Below, one piece after another: positions 43,501 through 51,271 of a stretch of 64,000 bases of DNA (positions are counted from its first letter, which is position 1; each line of letters opens with the position of its first letter). The stretch comes from an uncultured Oscillospiraceae bacterium. GTDB taxonomy: Bacteria; Bacillota; Clostridia; Oscillospirales; Oscillospiraceae. The notes below the pieces were generated by a model that ran no database searches, was not told the origin of the DNA, and was given only the letters and a program-made list of their open reading frames with translations. The stretch covers positions 1 to 64,000 of the forward strand of contig CANROC010000015.1 of NCBI GenBank assembly GCA_947632175.1, given 5' to 3'. Made by a program: the position numbers and the translations under genes.

Positions 43501-44094
43501 CAGCTCGCCGATCTTGTCGTTGACGCGGGTGAGGTCCTCGTCGGCCCGCTGGAGCTTGCGTTCGGACTCCTCCTTGCGGTAGCGGTAGCGGGAGATGCCC
43601 GCCGCCTCCTCGAAGATCTCCCGCCGGTCCGTGCTCTTGGCCGAGAGGATGGAATCTATTTTACCCTGTCCGATGATGGAGTAACCGTCCCGTCCCAGGC
43701 CGGTGTCCATGAAAAGCTCGTTGATATCCTTGAGGCGCACGGGCTTTTTGTTTATGTAATACTCGCTCTCCCCGGAGCGGTAGTAGCGGCGTGTAACCTG
43801 GACCTCGTCCGTGTCGCTGGGGAGGGCCCGGTCGGCGTTGTCCAGCGTCAGGGACACCTCGGCGAAGCCCACCTGACCGCGCCGTTCCGTGCCGCCGAAG
43901 ATCACGTCCTCCATCTTCCCGCCCCGCAGGGCCCTGGTGGACTGCTCCCCCATCACCCACTGGATGGCGTCGGCGATGTTGGACTTGCCGCTCCCGTTGG
44001 GCCCCACAATGGCCGTCAGGGGCTTGTCGAAGGACAGCACCGTCTTTTCCGGGAAGGACTTGAAGCCCCTCATTTCCAATGCCTTAAAATACAA
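40528..44094 (-). CDS. smc: Chromosome partition protein SMC
   Basis: A 1188-residue SMC ATPase of normal length. Walker A GPNGSGKSN near residue 32, two long coiled coils separated by the hinge (about 500-670, with GGSMTGGSAARNTG), then the ABC signature LLSGGEKAF and Walker B FVVMDEIEAALDD near the C-terminus. It organises and segregates the chromosome with ScpAB. Confidence 0.97.
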   Translation of the reverse strand: MYFKALEMRGFKSFPEKTVLSFDKPLTAIVGPNGSGKSNIADAIQWVMGEQSTRALRGGKMEDVIFGGTERRGQVGFAEVSLTLDNADRALPSDTDEVQVTRRYYRSGESEYYINKKPVRLKDINELFMDTGLGRDGYSIIGQGKIDSILSAKSTDRREIFEEAAGISRYRYRKEESERKLQRADEDLTRVNDKIGELEMQVEPLRRQSETAKKYLLLRDELRGLEISLWLADLEGLADRTQVLREDSLKAAGDLERARAELERLYAAGEQFAQRMREKDLEAEAVREEAAKLELAVADEEAGIAVLRANLGHTGENIDRVLEEIAHREGQSSGLLAQIEERQNRLAAIDQETADIAGELEKLRRAAESLFAGEGEYARKLDGLNTKLGEKTDALSKTRVELGSLAAAAQEMDQRLTALTEELAAQTGRVETAKAESNDNKKALDEANDRAQSLKNVCRGYELRAEGLRKRAETAGDKRAKLELEMNAVRARRQLLADMEREYEGYSKAVKTVMREADRGVLHNIHGPAGELLKADERYALAVETALGAAVQNIVVGTDTDGKNVINHLKRLDAGRVTLLPMNVIRGSRLQERGLTDEEGFEGLAFDLVSFEPQYADIFLNLLGRTAVADTMDSAVRIARKYGHRFRVVTLDGQVINAGGSMTGGSAARNTGILSRANELKAMTEREQKLAASLAEADQDAGEQKRALAAAEYELNVASEELQAVQNDLLKLTSTGEHYDLLLTSLTEHLAQLQDESETVTRRRAETAARADALTRDAQALEAEVSGLREQLDAEAVGHEALAARREALSQSESALREKRASLQAEYEAGERQIEELARLREDLAGDRETQEETIRLLREKAADTEAAIAARQRKADAIRADANLRREKIARITNEKLSIEAERTRSDKLLQEKNNALLDLERSAARLENRMEAAQMEEKQILDKLWDGYGLTRSAAQEQRLELPSLPQARRRTGELKREMGSLGTPNLGAIEEFERVNARYTYLTDQRDDIEKARRELLDIIGEITGSMETIFVEEFERINQGFQETFLELFGGGRASLTLEDPEDVLGSGIDIRVQPPGKSLKTITLLSGGEKAFVAIALYFAILKVRPTPFVVMDEIEAALDDANVIRVADYMRGLAGKTQFLTITHRRGTMEEADVLYGVTMQEKGVSKVLVIDLDEAEKQIGA

Positions 44095-44211
44095 ATCCTA
44101 CACTCCCATATCTTGCGTTGAGCAACAGCTTTCCAGTCTAAATATACAGTATAGCACAGTTTTGGGGATTTGCAATGAATTATTTATGAATTTACCTCAA
44201 AACACGGCGAA

Positions 44212-44236
44212 GCCCCGCCGCGCAAGGCGGCGGGGC
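44212..44236 (-). terminator. GC-rich terminator-like hairpin
   Basis: GCCCCGCCGC/GCGGCGGGGC stem right after the 44244-44801 gene, upstream of smc. The T-rich stretch that follows is offset by several bases, so strength is uncertain. Confidence 0.6.
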
Positions 44237-44243
44237 GTGGGGG

Positions 44244-44801
44244 TCAAAAGACGAGACCCCGGTGGTTGGTAACGTGGGCCCTGACGGCGAGGAGCTCGCC
44301 GGGGGTGAGGGAGAAGATGAAGCCGCCGCGGGCGGCGCGGACGGTATTTTCGTTCACCGCCTCCACCGTATAACCCTTGGACTCCATCACCCGGCGGAAC
44401 TGAGGGAAATCCGAGTTCACCGTCAGGCCGTAGACGGACACGGCGGGGTCGGTGATGAAGATCCTGGTGACGAAGCTTCCCCCGTCGGAGTAGTCCGGCC
44501 AGGCGGTGACCTCGTAGGTCACCCGCGCCGGGGGCCACTCCCCCTGCCGGTCCGGACGGTAGCCCTCTCCCAGGTAGGTGTAGACGCCAAAGCCGGGCAG
44601 ACACGCATGGCCGGTCCAGTCCACATCGGCCACGTCCTGGCAGATCCAGTATTCCAGCAACCTGTCCTCCGGTCGGGGCGGGATATAGATATCGGCGTCC
44701 TGCCGAAGAAAAACGATGAGGGCCGCGACGCCCGCCGCCAGGAGGACGGCGGCCAAAATTACGGCGGTCAAAATAACGGCGGTGCGTTTTTGGGACTTCA
44801 T
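44244..44801 (-). CDS. Hypothetical membrane-anchored protein
   Basis: A 185-residue protein with one N-terminal membrane helix (about residues 8-32) and an extracytoplasmic domain with no recognised family. ATG 44801 chosen because it directly precedes the membrane helix. It follows the sigma-associated membrane protein in the same direction and may belong to that unit. Confidence 0.7.
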   Translation of the reverse strand: MKSQKRTAVILTAVILAAVLLAAGVAALIVFLRQDADIYIPPRPEDRLLEYWICQDVADVDWTGHACLPGFGVYTYLGEGYRPDRQGEWPPARVTYEVTAWPDYSDGGSFVTRIFITDPAVSVYGLTVNSDFPQFRRVMESKGYTVEAVNENTVRAARGGFIFSLTPGELLAVRAHVTNHRGLVF

Positions 44802-44850
44802 ATCACGCAAGCGCCCCCTCACGCCGGACGAAGTAATGGGATCACGGCAA

Positions 44851-46041
44851 TCACCACAGCTCATAGGGCGGCATGACCTCCTCTCCGGTCAGAAAGTCCG
44901 CGACTTCCTCGACGGCGGGACCGGTGAGGTGTCCGGATTCTCTGCCCCAGGGGTCAAATAGCGTCAGGAGGATGCCGTCGCCCTCTTTTGTCCGCGCCCC
45001 CTCCAGCATGGCCTGCAGTTCCCAAAAGGCCTCGTGGGACAGGGTCCCCAGGGGGATGGCGTCGCTCTCGGTGAGGCCGGGCCTCAGGTAAACGACGCGG
45101 CCGTCCCGGTAGACCAGGACACGGCTGCCGTCCTCCTCCCGCTCCCTGGAGAGGGACAGGAGGGGCCGGGTGTTCTCTCCGGTGAGCCGTCCGCTGGTGG
45201 GGTCGTCCCGGTCAAAGGACGTAAGGTCCGGGGTCCTCCCCACAAGGGCGTTTCTCTGCATGACCGAGACGGCGGTATAGAGGACCAGCTCCGCGTCCGC
45301 CTCGTCCTCCGGGGCGGCTTTGGTAGTGATCGAGTAGAGGACGTCGCCGATGGTGAAGTCGGCCCCCAGACAAACGGTTTCCCCCAGCTCCAGCCGCCAG
45401 GCCACGCACCGGATCGGCCCGAAGACGCTCTCCTCCGTCTTTTCCGGGAGGAAACAGTCGACGTCCAGGGGGCGGTCCGCCGCCGTCACGGTCACAAGGG
45501 CAGGTATGGAAAATTTCTCCCTCCGGTAAATGAGGCGAAGGCCCCGCAAGGTCCCATCACCATTCCACAGGAAATTCCCGGAAAGATTGCTGTTGTATAT
45601 CCACCGCTCCGGGTCTTCCGGCCCCAAGAAGGCCGTGGGGCAGTCCGTGGACCAGCAAAGCTGCAGCTGCCACGCGGACATGGGCGTTTCCTCAAAGACC
45701 AAGACGTTCCCCGTGGGGCCCGGTATGGCCTCGTTGAAGAGGAATCTCGGCGATTCCTCCTCCCTCAGGGTGGGGGTCGTCGGCGCGGGGTCAGTCTGCG
45801 CGGGGCCGTCCGTGGGCAGGGCGCTTGGCTCCGGGTTCTGGATGACCGGTAAGGTGTCCGTGTGGAACGGGTCAGGTGGCGTCGGTCGATGAGGCAGGGT
45901 CAGAGCCACCGCCACCGCCAAAAGGGCCGCGGCGGCGAGGAGGCCTGTTGTGAGCCTGCGTTTGTGTTTGACCGGCCTCTCCGAGCGCTCGATGAGGTCC
46001 GGGTCCAGCTCGGAAAAGGCCTCGAAAAGCCTTGTATTCAT
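44851..46041 (-). CDS. Membrane protein downstream of sigma factor, possible anti-sigma factor
   Basis: A 396-residue protein: about 28 residues inside the cell, one membrane segment at about residues 30-48, then a Pro/Thr-rich stalk and a large outside domain I do not recognise. Its start overlaps the sigma gene stop as ATGA and has AGGAGGG. The short N-terminus followed by one membrane helix and translational coupling are typical of anti-sigma factors, but no known anti-sigma domain is visible. Confidence 0.7.
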   Translation of the reverse strand: MNTRLFEAFSELDPDLIERSERPVKHKRRLTTGLLAAAALLAVAVALTLPHRPTPPDPFHTDTLPVIQNPEPSALPTDGPAQTDPAPTTPTLREEESPRFLFNEAIPGPTGNVLVFEETPMSAWQLQLCWSTDCPTAFLGPEDPERWIYNSNLSGNFLWNGDGTLRGLRLIYRREKFSIPALVTVTAADRPLDVDCFLPEKTEESVFGPIRCVAWRLELGETVCLGADFTIGDVLYSITTKAAPEDEADAELVLYTAVSVMQRNALVGRTPDLTSFDRDDPTSGRLTGENTRPLLSLSREREEDGSRVLVYRDGRVVYLRPGLTESDAIPLGTLSHEAFWELQAMLEGARTKEGDGILLTLFDPWGRESGHLTGPAVEEVADFLTGEEVMPPYELW

Positions 46042-46589
46042 TCCAAAAATCCCTCCTTTTTGAGGTAAACGGAAAGCTTTTTCCTGGTGCGGGCGAGGCA
46101 GACGGAGACGGCGTTGGGGGTCACGGAAAAGCGGCGGGCGATATCCCCGACGGGCTCGGCGTAGAAGCACCGGCGGATGAAGATGTCCCCGTCCCGGCGG
46201 GGCAGGGTCCGGATAAAGGCGCTGACGGCCCTGCCCAGCTCCTTTGCCGACGCCTCCCCGAAGGCGCTGTCCGGCGCGACGGCGTCCAGCTCCTCCAGGA
46301 CGGCCCGGGCCTCTCCCCCGCCCCGCTTGTCCGCTCCCTGACGGCGCAGACGGTCTATGGCCAGGTTGCGGACGATTTTCGCAAGGTACGCCCGGAGGGA
46401 CGCGGGCCGCTCCGGCGGGATCGCCTCCCACGCCCGGAGATACGCGTCGGCCTCGCACTCCTCCGCGTCCTCCGGGGAGACGAACCGCCCCGCCAGGGCG
46501 CGCAGCAAAGCACCGTACTTCTCCCGCGTCTCCGCCACGGCCCCGGCATCCCGCCGCCAGTAGAGCTCAACGATCGCCCCGTCCTCCAT
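46038..46589 (-). CDS. ECF-like RNA polymerase sigma factor
   Basis: A 183-residue sigma-70-family factor. Region 2 is seen around EECEADAYLRAWEAIPPERPASLRAYLAKIVRNLAIDRLRR and region 4 around DGDIFIRRCFYAEPVGDIARRFSVTPNAVSVCLARTRKKL. ATG 46589 behind GAGGTGAGA. It is coupled to the membrane gene downstream, suggesting a signal-responsive pair. Upstream lies decayed DNA. Confidence 0.88.
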   Translation of the reverse strand: MEDGAIVELYWRRDAGAVAETREKYGALLRALAGRFVSPEDAEECEADAYLRAWEAIPPERPASLRAYLAKIVRNLAIDRLRRQGADKRGGGEARAVLEELDAVAPDSAFGEASAKELGRAVSAFIRTLPRRDGDIFIRRCFYAEPVGDIARRFSVTPNAVSVCLARTRKKLSVYLKKEGFLE

Positions 46590-46716
46590 CTGTCTCACCT
46601 CTTTTTTTGAAGGTCCTTCATCCATATAGACGCAAAATAGCAGGAAATCTTTCCACGAAGGTTTCTTTGTATAAATCATTTCACCACCAGCAGGTTCGCC
46701 GATGGGGAAAGAATCT

Positions 46717-46917
46717 TTATTTTTTATGCTTCGATAAATAGAGGACCAGATTGTCGTCATTACAGCAGGCTTGATAAGGTTCACAGACCTGATCTTTATA
46801 CCAGACGCCGCTCCCATCCGGGATGTATCCCCGCTTGATATAAAGTCTCTGGGCGCTTCCGTATCCGCTGTGCAGGCCCACGCCGAGAAATATCACGTCC
46901 GAATAAGAAAACCCGCT
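46717..46917 (-). pseudogene. C-terminal fragment of a GNAT acetyltransferase
   Basis: Minus-strand reading gives VIFLGVGLHSGYGSAQRLYI, then KRGYIPDGSGVWYKD and NDDNLVLYLSK before a TAA at 46717-46719, a clear GNAT C-terminus. The N-terminal half is missing. Confidence 0.75.
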
Positions 46918-47271
46918 GTGCCCTCGGCCTGGTGCCTCAGCCGCGTTTCAAATTTGTCTATCGTCGCGTCCCAGTCCTGCGCGAGCTTTTCCTCAGTCAA
47001 GATGCTGGGTTCCAAAAGCATCGGCTCCTGGCTTCCGTCAGGGTTGATTTGGATGACGTAGAGGTTTATCCCGTTGTCCTTCCCTTCCGGGTCCGGGGAA
47101 GTGCCGTCGGTCCGCCCTGGAGAGTCATACGGGCAAAGCTCACCGTCATTCCCAGTCCTCCACCAGCTTCATAAGCCGGTCAAGCTGCTCCTGGGTGAGC
47201 CGCTCCTTCCCCAAGGAGCGCTCCCCCTCCCGCCAGATCACGTTCATAACCTTCAGCTTTGTGGAAAGTGC
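46918..47271 (-). other. Decayed DNA with short peptide-like frames
   Basis: A minus-strand frame of about 75 codons (containing NLYVIQINPDGSQEP and LTEEKLAQDWDATID) lacks a start and is frame-shifted against the GNAT fragment. A second short frame with LTQEQLDRLMKLVEDWE precedes it. Both look like relics; no intact gene is seen. Confidence 0.4.
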
Positions 47272-47300
47272 TTGCAATTTGGTTGGGGACACGTTATAAT
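47272..47300 (+). promoter_or_regulatory. Sigma-A promoter of the leucine-rich lipoprotein gene
   Basis: TTGCAA, 17 bp, TATAAT, about 48 bp ahead of the start codon. Confidence 0.85.
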
Positions 47301-47347
47301 AGAGCCGAAAACGCGAAAGCGGAAATGATGATTTGGAGGAAAAGGAT

Positions 47348-48421
47348 ATGAAAAAACTGCTTGCGCTCCTGCTGGCGCTGCTGCTCGTCCTGAGTCTCGC
47401 CGCCTGCGCCGCAGACGACGACGATGACAGGTCCGACAGGGATAAGACGACCGAGTCCGACCGGGAGGACCGGGACAAGGAAACGCAGCCCGACGAGGAC
47501 CCGGACAAGAACAAGGACTCCGACAAGGACCCGGACGAGGACCCGGATAAGGACGACGATGAGGACGACGAGGCGGACACGCTGGCCTACGGGACGGTGG
47601 ACGAGCCCGACCCCTTCGGACCGGAGGTGCTGGAGCTCATCGCCTCCGCCAACGAGGCGGCCGAGAAGACCGGGACCTGCGGCAAGGACCTCGACTGGTA
47701 CTATCTCGACAACGTCCTGGTCATCCGGGGCAAGGGGGATATGGAGAATTATTCCTTCGGCACCAATCCCGCGCCGTGGTCTAATCTTGCCAACAGCGTC
47801 GAGCTTGTCTACCTGGAGGACGGCGTTACCTCCGTCGGCGTATACGCGTTCGACCAAATGAATATGCTCCGGGGCGTCTACATCCCCAACAGCGTGACCG
47901 CCATCGGTCAGAGCGCGTTTAAGGAGTGCGCAAATCTGACCTACGTCAGGTGCTCGAAGAACCTGACGGAGCTTGGCTACTCGGCCTTCGAGAAAACCGG
48001 CCTGCGGTCGTTTACCATTCCCCGGGGGATCACGAAGCTTGAAAAGTACGTCTTTCAGGATACGTATATGACCTCCGTGGAGTTCCCGGACGGCATCACG
48101 GAGATCTGCGCCGCCGCGTTTTCCGGTTGTCAGTTTACCTCGGTGACAGTCCCGGACGGCGTCACCACCATCGGGAACCAGGCGTTCGGTTTCATGCATT
48201 CTCTCGAAGCGGTGACGATCCCGGCAAGCGTCACGTCTATGGGGCCCGCGTTCGCGTACAGCGACCCGCTCACCGTCACCTTCCTGGGCGACGCGCCGGA
48301 GATGGAGGATGATTACGGCCTTCTGCTGGGCCTGAAGAAAGGCTCGACGATCCAGTACGCCGGCGACGGCTTTGATTGGTATATCGAAGGCTACCCCGAT
48401 TATACCTGGGTCAAGCAATAA
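47348..48421 (+). CDS. Leucine-rich-repeat (BspA-like) lipoprotein
   Basis: A 357-residue secreted protein. Signal peptide with lipobox LSLAAC (Cys about 19), then a striking Asp/Lys/Glu-only linker to about residue 75, then BspA-type leucine-rich repeats (SVGVYAFDQM, VTAIGQSAFKECANLTYV, TTIGNQAFGFMHSLEAVTIP). Such proteins sit on the surface and bind host or bacterial ligands. It has its own sigma-A promoter and terminator and is the only full plus-strand gene in the host part. Confidence 0.88.
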   Translation: MKKLLALLLALLLVLSLAACAADDDDDRSDRDKTTESDREDRDKETQPDEDPDKNKDSDKDPDEDPDKDDDEDDEADTLAYGTVDEPDPFGPEVLELIASANEAAEKTGTCGKDLDWYYLDNVLVIRGKGDMENYSFGTNPAPWSNLANSVELVYLEDGVTSVGVYAFDQMNMLRGVYIPNSVTAIGQSAFKECANLTYVRCSKNLTELGYSAFEKTGLRSFTIPRGITKLEKYVFQDTYMTSVEFPDGITEICAAAFSGCQFTSVTVPDGVTTIGNQAFGFMHSLEAVTIPASVTSMGPAFAYSDPLTVTFLGDAPEMEDDYGLLLGLKKGSTIQYAGDGFDWYIEGYPDYTWVKQ

Positions 48422-48437
48422 CCCCGATGAGAGCGAA

Positions 48438-48472
48438 GGACGGCATGGCAAACGCCATGCCGTCCGTTTTTT
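48438..48472 (+). terminator. Intrinsic terminator of the lipoprotein gene
   Basis: Perfect 12-bp stem GGACGGCATGGC/GCCATGCCGTCC with AAAC loop, followed by GTTTTTT. Confidence 0.95.
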
Positions 48473-48514
48473 GGGGTGTTGGTGAAAAAAGTAGTTAATA
48501 TTACTTATTTACAC

Positions 48515-48543
48515 TTGACAAATGCTTATATTTGTGGTATAAT
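48515..48543 (+). promoter_or_regulatory. Orphan consensus sigma-A promoter, antisense
   Basis: TTGACA, 17 bp, TATAAT, a perfect consensus on the plus strand. It overlaps the 3' end of the minus-strand radical SAM gene and points into it, with no plus-strand gene downstream. Confidence 0.75.
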
Positions 48544-49542
48544 ACGCTCAACGGTGAGATCAGGGAGGGGGCGTTCGAGGAATTTGACGGATTTGACGGC
48601 AAATTCCGCTTTTAGTGCCTCGATGTTGGCGCGTTTTTGGCCGGTGGCGGCGGAGGTGCGGCCGGGGGGGACGGCGAAGAGGATGTCCGCTCCCCTGTCG
48701 ATCTTTGTGAGCAGGGCGCGCTCGCGGGTGAGGTAGCGGCGGGAGAGGACCAGCTCGCCTAATGCCGGGTGGTAAGCGCCGGCCACGGCTTCGCCGGCGG
48801 ACAGGTCGTCGGTGGGGTTGAGGCCCAGGCGGACGATGGGGATACGGGCGGCGTCGAGGAGCTCGGAGATCTCGGCGCACCAGTCCACGGCCTCCTCCAC
48901 CGTGTGTTCCCGGTAGAGGCCGGCGCGCCAGAGGTCGTAAAGCGGCGTGTCCCGGAGGATCACCGTGGGGTAAAGGCGCACGCCGTGGGGGGAAAGCTCC
49001 GTAAAGCGGCGGGCGGTCAGGAGGCTCTTTTCCCGTGTGTCACCGGGGAGGCCGGTCATCATCTGGAGGATGAGCTCAAAGCCGGCGGCCTTGACGAGCG
49101 CGGCGGCTGTCTCCGCGTCCCGGGCGGTGTGGCCGCGGCCGGACAGGCGCAGGACCTCGTCGTCCATGGACTGGACGCCCAGCTCCACGGTCCGCACGCC
49201 GTAAGCGCGCAAAAAGTCCAGCGTCTCACTTTCCACCGCGTCGGGACGGGTGGAAAGGCGGATGTCCCCTATCACGCCTGTGCGAATATAGGGCTGTGCC
49301 GCCTCCAGAAGCTCCCGCTGGAGCTCACGGGGGACGGCCGTGAAGCTCCCGCCGTAAAAGGCCAGGGTGGGCGGCGTGTCCGAATGCGCCCGGGCAAGGC
49401 CCTCCTCCACCGCGCGGCGCACGTCCTGCGCTGTGGCGGGGGTTTGCGCGCCGGAGATGCGCCGCTGGTCGCAAAAGACGCACCTGTGCGGACAGCCCAG
49501 GTGCGGGACGAAGACGGGGATGATGGCGCGGCGGGGCTTCAC
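48526..49542 (-). CDS. Radical SAM protein (Elp3/YhcC-like)
   Basis: A 338-residue radical SAM enzyme with the 4Fe-4S motif CPHRCVFC near residue 16, GGSFTAV, and LGVQSMDDEVLRLSGRGHT, as in Elp3- and YhcC-type proteins. Substrate is not evident. It starts with GTG 49542 overlapping the rnc stop, the usual rnc neighbour in Clostridia. The last codons coincide with the antisense promoter. Confidence 0.88.
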   Translation of the reverse strand: MKPRRAIIPVFVPHLGCPHRCVFCDQRRISGAQTPATAQDVRRAVEEGLARAHSDTPPTLAFYGGSFTAVPRELQRELLEAAQPYIRTGVIGDIRLSTRPDAVESETLDFLRAYGVRTVELGVQSMDDEVLRLSGRGHTARDAETAAALVKAAGFELILQMMTGLPGDTREKSLLTARRFTELSPHGVRLYPTVILRDTPLYDLWRAGLYREHTVEEAVDWCAEISELLDAARIPIVRLGLNPTDDLSAGEAVAGAYHPALGELVLSRRYLTRERALLTKIDRGADILFAVPPGRTSAATGQKRANIEALKAEFAVKSVKFLERPLPDLTVERIIPQI

Positions 49543-50210
49543 CGCAGGGCCTCCAGGGCCTTGGCGGCGGCGTGCTGTTCGGCGTCCTTCTTGCTCCGGC
49601 CCTCCCCCGAGGCCAGCAGCTCGCCGTTGAGCCACACCTCCACGGTGAAGCTCTTCATGTGGTCCGGACCGGATTCCCCGGCGGGGCGATATTCCAGGAC
49701 CTGGTTATTCTTCCGCTGGACAAGCTCCTGGAGCTCGGACTTCCAGTCCCGGTCCGGGTGGGTCTCCCCGGCCTCGAAGTGGTCCAGGAGGAACCGGCGG
49801 ATGAAAGCGGCGGCGTTGTCGATGCCCCCGTCCAGGAAGATGGCGGCAATGACCGCCTCCACCGCGTCGGCGGTGATGGAGGGGCGGGTGCGCCCGCCGT
49901 TGTGCTCCTCCCCCCGGCCTAAAAGGAGGCTGTCGCCCAGCCCCAGGTCGGCGGCCACGACGCTCAGGGAGCGCTCGCAGACGAGCTCCGCCCTGAGGCG
50001 CGTCATGCGCCCCTCGGGCAGGTCCGGGAAACGGGCATAGAGATAGTTGGCCACGACGAAGCCCAGCACCGCGTCCCCCAAAAACTCCAACCGCTCGTTG
50101 CAGGGGCCGGAGGAGCGGTTTTCGTTGGACCAGGAGCTGTGAGTCAGGGCGGTGTGCAGTAAGGAGGCGTCGCGGAAGGCGTAGCCGATCTTTTCTTCCA
50201 GCGGGCTCAC
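49539..50210 (-). CDS. rnc: Ribonuclease III
   Basis: A 223-residue double-strand RNase. Catalytic signature NERLEFLGDAVLGFV near residues 38-52, second acidic site in TADAVEAVIAAIFLDGG, and a C-terminal double-stranded-RNA-binding domain ending KKDAEQHAAAKAL. Start GTG 50210 behind GGAGGAAA, overlapping the plsX stop. It processes ribosomal RNA. Confidence 0.96.
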   Translation of the reverse strand: MSPLEEKIGYAFRDASLLHTALTHSSWSNENRSSGPCNERLEFLGDAVLGFVVANYLYARFPDLPEGRMTRLRAELVCERSLSVVAADLGLGDSLLLGRGEEHNGGRTRPSITADAVEAVIAAIFLDGGIDNAAAFIRRFLLDHFEAGETHPDRDWKSELQELVQRKNNQVLEYRPAGESGPDHMKSFTVEVWLNGELLASGEGRSKKDAEQHAAAKALEALR

Positions 50211-51244
50211 GGCGTTTCCTCCTTCTCCGGAAGCTTCATGTACTCGATGTTGGCGGCGATCTCCTCCGCCATGGGGCTCTCGGCGGCCTCCATGGCCTGA
50301 CGGACGGCGGAACGGATGGCGTAGGCCTTGCTGGAGCCGTGGGCCTTGATGACGGGCTTCTGGATGCCGAGAAGCGCCGTGCCGCCCACCTCCTCGGAGC
50401 TCAGCTGCTTTTTGAGGGCCATGAGGTCCTTCTTGAGGATGAGGGCCGCCAGCTTCGATAAAGCGCCCTTTTTCAGCATCCCCTTGAGCTCCCGCATGAA
50501 GTAGAGGCCCATGCCCTCCACGGATTTGAGGAAGATGTTCCCGGCAAAGCCGTCGGACACCAGCACGTCGCACACGCCGTCCATCACGTCCCGGGCCTCC
50601 ACGTTGCCGATGAAGTTGATGCGGCCCTGGGCCCCGGCGTCCTTCAAAAGCTTGTGTGCCTCCTTGTAGAGCTCGCTGCCCTTGGTCTCCTCCGCGCCGA
50701 TGTTGAGAAGACCCACACGGGGGGTCTCCAGGTGGCGGACGGACTTCATGAAGAAGCTCCCGAGAAAGGCAAACTGCAGGAGATACTCCGGGGTACACTC
50801 GGCGTTGGCGCCCACGTCCACCATGAGCGTCCCGCCGTTGCCCGGCGTGGGAAGGATGGGAGCGAGGCAGGCGCGGCGGACGCCCTTCACGCGCTTGACC
50901 ACCAGCGTGGCCCCGGACAGGAGCGCGCCGGTGGAGCCGGCGGAGACCATGGCGTCGGCCTTGCCGTCCTCGAGAAGGCGCAGGCCCACGGTCATGGAGG
51001 AGTCGGGCTTCGCTTTGGTGGCGGTGGCGGGGTCGTCCTCCATCTCGATGACCTGGGAGGCGTTGGCGATCTCCACATTGGTAGGCAGGTCGCTCTCCCC
51101 CAGCTCCTGGAGGGAGCGCAGGATGTCCTCCCCACGGCCCACGAGGATGATGTCCACGGGAAATTCCTTGGCCGCCATCACGGCGCCCTTGACGATTTCC
51201 AAAGGGGCGTTGTCCCCGCCCATGGCGTCCACAACGATCTTCAT
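50207..51244 (-). CDS. plsX: Phosphate acyltransferase PlsX
   Basis: A 345-residue enzyme making acyl-phosphate from acyl-ACP for phospholipid synthesis. Motifs: VDAMGGDNAP at the N-terminus, SAGSTGALLSGA, and VSDGFAGNIFLKS. Length is usual. Coupled to rnc by overlap. Confidence 0.96.
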   Translation of the reverse strand: MKIVVDAMGGDNAPLEIVKGAVMAAKEFPVDIILVGRGEDILRSLQELGESDLPTNVEIANASQVIEMEDDPATATKAKPDSSMTVGLRLLEDGKADAMVSAGSTGALLSGATLVVKRVKGVRRACLAPILPTPGNGGTLMVDVGANAECTPEYLLQFAFLGSFFMKSVRHLETPRVGLLNIGAEETKGSELYKEAHKLLKDAGAQGRINFIGNVEARDVMDGVCDVLVSDGFAGNIFLKSVEGMGLYFMRELKGMLKKGALSKLAALILKKDLMALKKQLSSEEVGGTALLGIQKPVIKAHGSSKAYAIRSAVRQAMEAAESPMAEEIAANIEYMKLPEKEETP

Positions 51245-51271
51245 GTTTGTTTCCTTCTCTCTTCTGGTTGA

